This document shows positions 56,061 to 64,000 of a stretch of DNA of 64,000 bases, in pieces (positions within the stretch are counted from its first letter, which is position 1; every line of letters begins with the position of its first letter). A model generated the notes under the pieces. That model was given only the letters and a program-made list of their open reading frames with translations, was not told where the DNA came from and searched no databases. The stretch comes from Labia minor (taxonomy: Eukaryota > Arthropoda > Insecta > Dermaptera > Spongiphoridae): the NCBI GenBank assembly GCA_963082975.1, contig OY720348.1, positions 63,699,719 to 63,763,718 on the forward strand, written 5' to 3'. The position numbers were made by a program, and so were the translations under genes.

Positions 56061-56202
56061 TACACGAGAAAAGCATTTTGTATTTAATTTAATCATAATT
56101 GAATTGTCATTTAGTAATTCATACAGGTAAAAAGTTTTTTGGAAAGAAATTATTGTAAAAAGAAAATTAATAATATTAAACATTTATTAATACATACTTT
56201 TT
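56061..56202 (+). pseudogene. Decayed zinc-finger remnants downstream of the gene
   Basis: Pieces such as AATTCATACAGGTAAAAAG, TTATTGTAAAAAGAAAATT and AAACATTTATTAATACATAC are finger fragments without a continuous frame. Their counterpart is 43425-43580. Confidence 0.55.
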
Positions 56203-56711
56203 GAATAATAGGCGTATTAATGCTGACTAAAGATTATTTTTGATTCTTTCTTTGATTAATGTTATATATTTTGTAGTTGTATGTTCATTTCTTTAAAATT
56301 TTATATATTTAACTGATTATTAATATTAATGATTGTATAATATATATAATATTACCTGGAACACCGAGCTCTCCTCGACCCTTTGACAAATTTATACAAT
56401 TTATTATTATTTATATAATAAACTTTAAAAATTTTACAATTTTTTAATTATTTATTACAATTGTTAAATGGGTTTTCTAAAAATGTCACATCAAAAATTT
56501 GTTTCCTAAAACGGTACAAATTAATTAAAATAACTTGATTTTCAATTCAAGATGAAAACTGATTCTAATTTACTTGATAAAATATTTGATCCTATATTAT
56601 ATATATAATATTATGATGTTATAATTAGCTGGCTTGAGTTTTATATTTTTTAAACTAGCCCCTTAGCTTATAGACTATTTCGACCAAGGATTACTACTGA
56701 TAATAATAAAA

Positions 56712-57159
56712 TCTGGAGAGTCTCCATTCGACTATCTCGCAATTTGAATTGCATTAAATAACATACATTATATTTAAATTAAATTTAATTAATTATAAAT
56801 TATAAATTAAAATTAATAAATAATATTTATTTGGCTCTTTTTTGATGGCGCCATGTCGGGGCGCGTGATTTGTTAAAAAATTAATTCGGGTACTTTCTCC
56901 GATTCAATCAAGCTGAAATTCTATATATTGCAGTTTTATATAATTTTTTTTATGTTAAAAACTATTTAAACATATGTCTTGATTTTTACGGTGAGTTTAG
57001 AGGAAAAAAAAAATGAAAATTTGGTAGTTAATAGTCCTCTTCCGAAAGAGCTACATTTCTCAAAAATGATAGAAAACTACGACTTTTGAATAATTCCCGT
57101 ATACCAAATTTTATGACTCTAGCTCAAACCGTTTTTTGCGTAATCTCTGGCGAGATAGT
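56712..57159 (+). mobile_element. Family X element (X12), distal end of the right unit
   Basis: Begins CTGGAGAGTCTCCATTCG and ends TAATCTCTGGCGAGATAGT. The segment between TTTTTTGCGTAATC and the terminal loop, including the (AC)n tract, is deleted. The other differences are shared with X8. The start codon of a mariner relic follows 5 bp after the end. Confidence 0.85.
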
Positions 57160-57163
57160 AATA

Positions 57164-57844
57164 ATGGATGAAAGACTCTATATTAAATTTTTCGTTAAAA
57201 ATGGAATAAAATGCTCCAATGCATTTAAAATGTTGACTGTTGCATTCGGCGAGTCTACTTTGTCTCAAAAAAATGTTTATAAGTGGTACAAGCGCTTTTC
57301 AGAAGGCCGAGAAGATGTTGATGATGTGAAGGTTTTGCTCATTGTTTTCTTCGATTACAATGCCGTGGTGCATCATGAGTTATTGCTAACAGGTCGTATT
57401 ATTAATAAAGAATACTACAAGGAAGGTATGCAACGTTTGCGTGAAGCAATACGGCCCAAACGATCGAAATTGTGTAAAAACAAATCATGGATTCTGCATC
57501 ACGATAATGCACCAGCTCACACATCATTGCTTATTTGTGATCTTTTGGTCAAAAACAAAAGTGTAATCATGCCTCAACCACTGTATTCACCAGATTTTGC
57601 TCCATGTGGCTTTTTCCTTTTCCCAAAACTGAAGAGACCAATGAAAGGAAATTGTTTTGCCACAATTGATGAGATAAAGTCGGAATCGAAGAAGGAGCTG
57701 ATGGCAATATCGAAAAGCGCATTTCAGAAGCATTGGCATAAATGCATTATATCTGAGGGGAATTATTTTGAAGGGGACAAAAGATGGATATTGATGAATA
57801 AATTAATAATTTTCGAAATAATACAAATTTCACCTTTTCTTTAG
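57164..57844 (+). pseudogene. mariner transposase with a central deletion
   Basis: A cut-and-paste transposase relic. The open frame starts MDERLYIKFFVKNG (ATG at 57164; the earlier ATG at 57086 lies in family X). It keeps the N-terminal helix-turn-helix (YKWYKRFSEGRED), then jumps to VLLIVFFDYNAVVHHE, with a central part missing, including the segment with the first catalytic Asp. The second Asp is intact (ILHHDNAPAH, GAT at 57503). The third, expected in YSPDFAPCD, is Gly (GGC at 57608), so the DD34D triad is dead twice over. The tail KCIISEGNYFEGD is normal. The 227-codon length compares with about 345 in the family. No terminal repeat is seen on the left, where it abuts X12. ACCTCGTATA follows on the right. 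Confidence 0.92.
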
Positions 57845-58440
57845 AAAAAACCTCGTATATTATAAAATAAATAACATAAATTTGTAATTTCATTAAAATT
57901 TTGCGAATTGAATGTTTCTATTTACCCCGAATGAACTTTCCTGATGTCTATGAAATAGCAACTATAATATAATAGTAATTATTAATCTATAATACACAAT
58001 ATTTTCTAATTAACTAATTTCTAATAAACATAATATTATTTATATTTCTAATTCAAAAATCTACATATTTGAATAAATACAACAATACATCTCTCAAAAT
58101 ACTAGTTTTATATTTTTTAATTTTTACATTTAATCTAATATATATATATATATATATATATATTAGATGTTACCAATCTTATTTGTCATATCTCTCCTTT
58201 TTCAGATATAATATTACTCAGCGCTTTCCTTAAAATTATTTTTTTTTATAAATTTAACTGGAAAAATCATATTTCTACCTTTTTTGTAAATTTGTAAATT
58301 AATTAGTAAATCATCATTGTTTTAAATTTTGAATTATTGAAATATGAATAGAAAGATAATACAATTTTCTCCATACGCACCTATAGTCATCACCGCTCCC
58401 TGAATCATTGCGGTTGTACCGGAAGAATTAATGAAATAGA
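57845..58440. other. No gene recognised
   Basis: AT-rich, with (TA)n at 58138-58163. No feature is supported. Confidence 0.5.
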
Positions 58441-58727
58441 TAAAAAAAAGTAAAAGTAATCTGTCTTTAAATATCTTATGTAAAGGCAGTGCCTATTAAG
58501 TCAATTGTCATCTAAGCGGGGTAGATGTGTTGTATGATCAGTACAGACCTTTATTTAAACGAAGGCCTCTACTTCTTATTTCAAGTAGTTTTCCATTTTT
58601 GTTCACAAAAGGTGTGTGAACTTCGTACCAGACCCCAAAAAGAAAAGAATTTATTGCCAGGCTAGGTAATCAAACCTGAGTCCAAGAACTTGCAAACTTG
58701 CGTTTTACCAGATTATCAGAAAGCTTT
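58441..58727 (-). mobile_element. tRNA-derived SINE, copy 2
   Basis: Reading the minus strand from 58727: a tRNA-like head with TCTGGTAAAACGCAAG and box B-like GGTTTGATTACC, then AGCCTGGCAATAAATTC, TTTGGGGTCT, AACTACTTGAAATAAGAAGT, TACTGATCATA, and ACTTAATAGGCACTGCC, ending in a T-rich tail. The order and spacing match the SINE at 33001-33290, though many positions differ, so it is an older or different subfamily copy. Confidence 0.75.
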
Positions 58728-59748
58728 ATATAGATATAGATTCATATTATTATACATTATTTTATTTACAGAATTTCAAAAAATTTTATACATATATATA
58801 TATATATATATATATCTTTCAAATGAATATTATGTTCCGTATAATTTATTATAAAATTTCATTTTCATAGTAGATAAGTAAGTAAATAAAATCGAATGGA
58901 AAATAATTACGCTTTTATTTCAAATGAAAGATTATAAACAAGCAAATGAGATCGTTACCGATAGAATTATAATGGATAGGAATAATTTACCTTTTATAAT
59001 TAACGTCTAAGATTTGTTTGCGTAATTTGAAAATAAATCAAATATCACTTTTAGTCATAAATCAATCAACTTTTTGGCTTTTCTCTAATCATATTTTAAT
59101 TTGTAAAATTTGTCATTTTTTTTTCTCTCTTTCACTCATACACTCACAAATACACAAACACACTCCCTTCCCTTTCTATCTAAATTTTTACTGGTAAATT
59201 AATTAATTATTGAATTAAATATATAAAAAAAAAAAAAAAATGAAATCTACCTAGTTAAAATTCATTCAGTGATCGTGATTTCGGGTTAAATTAAATTTAT
59301 ACCTAATAACACTTTTATTTTTTATTTTTTTTTTAAAAAAAGTAAAAAAAAAAAATAAATAATAAAATATGATCCATTTTCGAAATCAAATTAAACGAAA
59401 TATTGATTCATCAAAATTGTTCGAAATGTAAATAAATATAATAAATTTAATTTTAAATAATGATTAAATATATAAATGATTATAAATATAACCAGATGTT
59501 ATATAATATTATATATTATTATCGTTGAATTATTCATTTGGAAATTTTCAAGGTGATTTTTGATAGAAAATTATAGACAATTTTATGATTGGCCTGTCAT
59601 ATCTATTTAAATATATTATAAAAATAAATTAATAAAATATTATATGTAAATTAATATCTTTCAATTCGTATACTAAATCAAACTGATTGATTAATTTTTA
59701 ATAAAATATTTGTTTTATACCCTATAAATACGCAATTATTTGTATAAA

Positions 59749-59789
<41 letters not shown>

Positions 59790-59985
59790 AAGTAAAATTT
59801 AAATTCTTAATAATTTTATTTAAACTATAAAAAAATGTTCAAAATCGAATATATATATATATTTATATTGAATTTTATTATAATTTATTATTTAGTGGAT
59901 AGCCTTTCAATATTTTAAAATTTATATGAAACACTAATATTTTTAGGAAAGTAAACAAATTTTATTAAAACTATTGACTATTGCT
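58728..59985. other. No gene recognised
   Basis: AT-rich with (TA)n at 58791-58814 and 59756-59786, and A/T homopolymers. No feature is supported. Confidence 0.55.
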
Positions 59986-59989
59986 TTCT

Positions 59990-60950
59990 GGCAATTTTTG
60001 GATACCAACCCAATAGAAATATTTGTCTTTTAAAGCAAACCAACCAGATACTCAATTTTCGACTTCTTCGTAGGAATCGAAGTGCTGGTCAACCAATGAG
60101 TCTCCTATCGATTCCAACAAATAGGATTCAGAAGGGGCCAAGTCTGGTGAACATGGCGGGTGGGGTTGCAGCTCTCAGCCCAGTGCTTTGATTGTATCTT
60201 GAATCGGTTTTGATTTTTGTGCAGGTGCATTATTGGGAAATAAAATTATTTTGCCGTGTCTGCTGGCTCATTATGGTCGTTTTTTAGATCAATGCATTGT
60301 TCAAAATGATCATTTGTTGTTTGTTGCGATTAGTATTAACTCTTTTACGAGGTTTTAAAAGCTCATTAGCCCACACCTTTCTGGTCCCATCAAACAAATA
60401 CCTTCTTGCGATCTGGTTTTACAGTCGATGTTGATGTTTGTCTCGGATTGACTCAAGATTTTTTACGTTTCGGATTCTTAAAATCAATCCATTTTTCATC
60501 CCCAGTAACAAACAGATTTTTTTCTCTTTTCCATCTGTCTTTCTTCTCAATTCACGAGACATCGATTTTCCTCACTTTGGGATCTTTCACATAACATTTG
60601 AACGGTCAGAAATTGTTTGTTGTGCAACATTGCTGCCATCTGCTTTTGTTTGAAAGTATCCTAAGTATCCAATATTATTTGTAATCAAGCGTCTTCAAAC
60701 TTTTTTGGTTTCTCTCATCAAAATTATTAATTCTGAACCGTTGAAACCATATTTTTTATGTTGTTTCTTATAGAACATGATCACCATATGCCTCAACAAG
60801 GATTAGATGCAACTCTACTGCACTTTTCTTCAAATGAAAATAAAAAACTAATGCTTTCCGCAAATCATCACTTTCTGGTACGAAATTCGATATTTTTAAC
60901 AAAAAATATAATGTTGTGTGTTCAATGACTTGATGTATATTAAACAAGTT
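59990..60950 (-). pseudogene. Mos1-like mariner transposase, decayed nearly full length
   Basis: On the minus strand, scattered over frames: DDLRKALVFYFHLKKSAVEL (helix-turn-helix), WFQRFRINNF, VAQQTISDRSNVM, LFVTGDEKWIDFKNPKRKKS (first catalytic Asp intact), NELLKPRKRVNTNR, FPNNAPAQKSKPIQDTIKAL (second Asp is Asn), PPCSPDLAPSESYLLESIGD (third Asp is Glu), and HFDSYEEVENWVSGWFALKD. Several stops and frameshifts are present. Coverage from N- to C-terminus is close to complete, so it is an old element that decayed by point mutation. Terminal repeats were not found. Confidence 0.9.
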
Positions 60951-61239
60951 TGACAAATGTCATACCAACCAAACAAAAAAAAATAATTAAGCCTAGTTAC
61001 AACATATGGACACCGATAGGGATACTTAGAGAAATGTGATTCTTGCGGTCAAGAACTTTCGAGTAACGTATAGCCAGAGCCCAGAGGTAGATAGATAGAT
61101 AGATATAACATATATAATTATAATATATAATTAATTTATTGATTGAATTAAAATATATTTTAAATAAGAACACAAAAAAATAAATGTTTTATATAATATA
61201 CTGATTGAAACAAAATGGATGAAAACCTTTTACATATAA
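60951..61239. other. No gene; short GATA microsatellite
   Basis: (GATA)n-like tract at 61088-61105. Otherwise AT-rich. Confidence 0.55.
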
Positions 61240-61310
61240 TCTTTCAACCAAATACTATGAATTATACTTCGGGTGTCCAGGTGGCAGTGAAATGCGCCGA
61301 AAGGGGTCAG
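61240..61310. repeat. Family V end fragment
   Basis: AATACTATGAATTATACTTC followed by GGGTGTCCAGGTGGCAG resembles the ends at 26140-26205 and 3676-3905, but it is more diverged. Confidence 0.35.
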
Positions 61311-62465
61311 AGCAGCTAGTTTTAAATAAAATTATTTATTATTTGTATATAAAACCTGTGTATTTAAAATCACCATATTCTAAATTGTATGTAATGAGAG
61401 TGTTCTATGATTTTTGACATAAAATTTAAATTATAAAATATATATATGATAATTAATTTAAAACAATTTTAAATTTACTTTTTATTTAGTTCTACTAATG
61501 AATGTTTTTTTTTATAAAAATTTTTATAATGCATATTTATTTCAATCTTCATGAATGTTCCATAAGTAATCTTAGATTAGATGAAAGGAACAGACAGGTA
61601 TGGGGTTCCAATAATCCCGAGGCAACATGTTTTATAGACAGTCCCAGTCGAATGAATCTGTATCTTTTCTCAAATATTCCAGGCGTAGGTGTTTTGTCTG
61701 AATAGTGAAACGCAATAGAGGGCTTATGAGAATTCTTATTACAGAATTCTATTGCTTTATTGAGTTATATAAGAATATGAAATTCTTGACACAAATATAT
61801 ATATAGATATATACATAAATATAAAAAAATGATAAATATGTAACACTTTATTGAGAATTATATGGTATATATATAATCAAAAATTATAATTTTCATTTCT
61901 CGAAGAATCATAATCATAATACATAATTTCAGAAAAAAATAATAATATTATTATGTTATTAATTATCATAATTGAATATATTACTAATAATTTACTATTA
62001 AATTTAAAAATAAAACCGAGCCTAATCACAATATTCATATTTTTTCAAATATATTATATATATATTTCTTTTTTATTTTCTCTATGTAGCAATACAGATT
62101 CAGATGAAATCAAATCAATAATCTCTTTTTAAACCATCGTCGACATGAAAGAACAAAAATCATCTCAAAACAGATAAATGAAAAACAATTTGGGAAAATA
62201 AAATCGATTATTAAGGATAAAATAATCCCGTGCAAAATCCTTTAAAAAAAAAAAAAATATTGACATATTGGAGTTTATTCTACTATTTTTTTTATCCATT
62301 TTAAATTAAATTTTTAATAGATTCATTGGGTATTTTGAATTGGGTGAGAAAAGATTGGCGAAAAGTTGAACAGGTGTAAATGGTTCAAAGACACATTGGT
62401 ATAATAAAGTTACATATTTTATAAAAGAATTTGGGGAGAATGCGAAATGAATGGAGATATGCCAG
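61311..62465. other. No gene recognised
   Basis: AT-rich. The 67-codon frame at 61502-61705 has no recognised family. Confidence 0.5.
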
Positions 62466-62473
62466 ACAATAGG

Positions 62474-62760
62474 TTAGCGTTACTCAACCTTTTTGGACCA
62501 AACGCCACCTTCGTAAGGCCGGCTACTTAATTCGCCCCCCCCCCCCCTTTAACAGATAAAAATTGCATGATCGCAAAATCATCTTACCTTTTTTTAGCAC
62601 CATATTGAAAAAAATTGAAAAAAGCGGAAATGTTTAAAAGCCTGATCGCAAAATCATCTTATCTATTTTTTAGAGATGAAAATGATTTCGCCCCCCAAAA
62701 TTAACTATTGCCCCTCAAATAATCGCCCCCTTTAAGATATCGCCAAGGTTGAGAATCACT
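62474..62760. mobile_element. hAT-type MITE
   Basis: Ends TAGCGTTACTCAACC and GGTTGAGAATCACT are inverted. The 8-bp flanks ACAATAGG (62466-62473) and ACAATAGA (62761-62768) match at seven positions. CAGTGRTTCTCAACC-like ends are common in hAT elements. The C-rich CGCCCCCCAAAA patches also occur in the copy at 38881-39170. Confidence 0.85.
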
Positions 62761-62780
62761 ACAATAGATGAAAGAGGGTT

Positions 62781-63208
62781 CAGAGCCGTCCTAAGATTTT
62801 CGGCGCCCGTGGGCTTCTAAAATTTTGCGCCCCTTTTCATAAGAAATTTTCTAATAAATTCATGTAAAATAAAGACACTCTTCAATAAAATTTGAAACAG
62901 TGTCATTTGTGTTGAAAATGTTATATGTCAACCTTTTCAAACTGCACAATTATCGCTGCTGTTAGGATTCTTATTAAAATTATTTATTCAATGTTTATAC
63001 GGATAAAATGAATAAGAAAAATAGATATGTATTTTGAATGTGCATGATTAAAATCTTTGAAGTGATGTCACTCCGGGTTGGAGGTTACTATAAAACTACT
63101 ATTTAACACAATAAGAAAAAAATATATAAACCAATAAAAAATGCCGCCCCCAGAAGGATTGCGCCCTAGGGCTATAGCCCAATTAGCCCTGTGGTTAGGG
63201 CGGCCCTG
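62781..63208. mobile_element. hAT-type MITE with perfect target duplication
   Basis: Ends CAGAGCCGTCCTAAG and TTAGGGCGGCCCTG are inverted and flanked by a perfect 8-bp repeat AGAGGGTT (62773-62780 and 63209-63216). The subterminal parts are GC-rich (GGCGCCCGTGGGC; GCCCTAGGGCTATAGCCC). It has no coding capacity and lies 20 bp from the preceding hAT MITE. Confidence 0.92.
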
Positions 63209-63216
63209 AGAGGGTT

Positions 63217-64000
63217 GATCAGAAACTTTCGATTTCAGTAATACCATTGAAGAAGAGGAAAGATGGATTAAGGATTTGGGAGTGGGTTAGATTTGAATGA
63301 AGGTGGAAAAATACTCGATTGTTATTTGTGATCACTCCCATCAAGAACTGTCGATTTAGTTGTAGATATGATTATAATCTTTAAATTTATAATTTATTTT
63401 GATTTGATAAAGCCAATCTATATCTATGCTACTATATGTGTTATCAATGTTATCAAGATATTTTCAACTGTTTAGTTTAGACTATACAAATTTACGAGCA
63501 AAATCGAAATTTCGTTCATTCATCATACAACAGGTATTGTATGAACGAAATGACATTAACGTTAATATAAATATATATATATGTGTGTGTATTTTATAAT
63601 AAAATCTTTTGATATTTTATACAAATCCAAAGGCGAATGATTACAACCATTCCATTATATGTATTGTTATATATCTATATATATATATATATATATATAT
63701 GAATATTGTTATCTTAATATTATAATATATGAACATGGTGCACTTTTTATGATAGTGATCCATTTTGACAAGTTAATTTCCCCGAGTTCTATTTCTTTGA
63801 TTAGTACATATTAAATAGGAAACGACAACAGCCTGTGATCGGTCAACAGGATAAAACGATATCCTTCCATAGGATATCGGAAATCCCTTTTCCCAGAAGC
63901 ATCCTTAGTTCTTCTCTCTCTTTCTCTCACCGTTCATAAAACGTTTTGATATTTTATCCAAGTCTCGAGTGTTTAAAACTTTTTATAGACATTCCATCAT
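63217..64000. other. No gene recognised
   Basis: Contains (TA)n at 63676-63700, an inverted repeat around 63513-63541 (TTTCGTTCAT with ATGAACGAAA), and a hairpin CGATATCCT/AGGATATCG (63857-63865 and 63871-63879) in a less AT-rich end piece. No frame is supported. Confidence 0.5.

Larger units (their letters stand above)
52559..57159 (+). mobile_element. Family X-bounded unit carrying a zinc-finger gene (right copy)
   Basis: Starts at an X 5' terminus (CTGGAGTGACTTGACTCG, subterminal ACTATCTCG) and ends at an X 3' terminus (CTCTGGCGAGATAGT). In order: X head to about 52800, fold-back MITE, zinc-finger gene, decayed fingers, a 56465-56705 segment that also opens the window, and a near-complete X. 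The left unit is the same in inverted order. The flanks outside both units differ. This favours movement or copying of the whole unit between X termini. An inverted segmental duplication broken at X copies is the alternative. Confidence 0.75.

Noticed and set aside
57086..57163. N-terminal extension of the mariner transposase.
   Set aside because: These codons translate the end of family X (CTCAAACCG to GAGATAGT). The family start is MDERLYIK at 57164.

Overview
The window looks like a strongly AT-rich, transposon-dominated piece of a metazoan nuclear genome. An arthropod seems most likely, but the sequence alone does not fix this. The reasons are spliced C2H2 zinc-finger genes with GT..AG introns, several mariner lineages, hAT-type miniature elements with 8-bp target duplications, non-LTR retrotransposon remnants, a tRNA-like SINE, and many (TA)n and (AC)n microsatellites. 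There are no operons, ribosome binding sites, CRISPR arrays, rRNA genes or clear tRNA genes. Most short open frames lie inside repeats or microsatellites.

The only convincing intact protein genes are two paralogous zinc-finger genes: a minus-strand copy (exons 45514-45469 and 44769-44075, 246 aa, 6 canonical fingers) and a plus-strand copy (exons 53310-53355 and 53968-55694, 590 aa, 18 canonical fingers). Each sits in a 4.1-4.6 kb unit. The units (42224-46283 minus, 52559-57159 plus) are inverted relative to each other. Each begins exactly at the 5' terminus and ends exactly at the 3' terminus of a dispersed repeat, here called family X, and the flanks outside are unrelated. A third fragment of the same unit opens the window (1-240). 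The simplest reading is that a Helentron/DINE-like element has captured and mobilised a spliced zinc-finger gene, and that the finger array has since changed length in exact 84-bp steps.

Family X (12 full or partial copies) has a 10-bp subterminal inverted repeat, a 3' terminal hairpin and an internal (AC)n tract. Other repeat families are: Z (six copies, clustered at 29-32 kb); W (five places, with a hairpin followed by GAAACG and a (TA)n end); V; a tRNA-related SINE (33001-33290 and 58441-58727); hAT MITEs (8696, 13894, 18806, 23960, 38881, 43836, 48753, 62474, 62781); mariner-type elements (5992, 30070, 50180, 57164, 59990); other TA-flanked or pogo-like MITEs (14121, 27207); fold-back elements (4494, 13011, 40299, 52809); and LINE relics (7406, 23640, 27778). 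Local tandem arrays lie at 13092, 15846, 21691, 35728 and 41562.

The remaining sequence is AT-rich with a few more complex, less repetitive blocks (about 1030-1250, 18360-18480, 32290-32530, 33895-34500, 49030-49370, 51120-51450). These could be host regulatory or untranslated sequence. The last one contains a perfect match to an RFX X-box. No host gene other than the zinc-finger pair can be supported.
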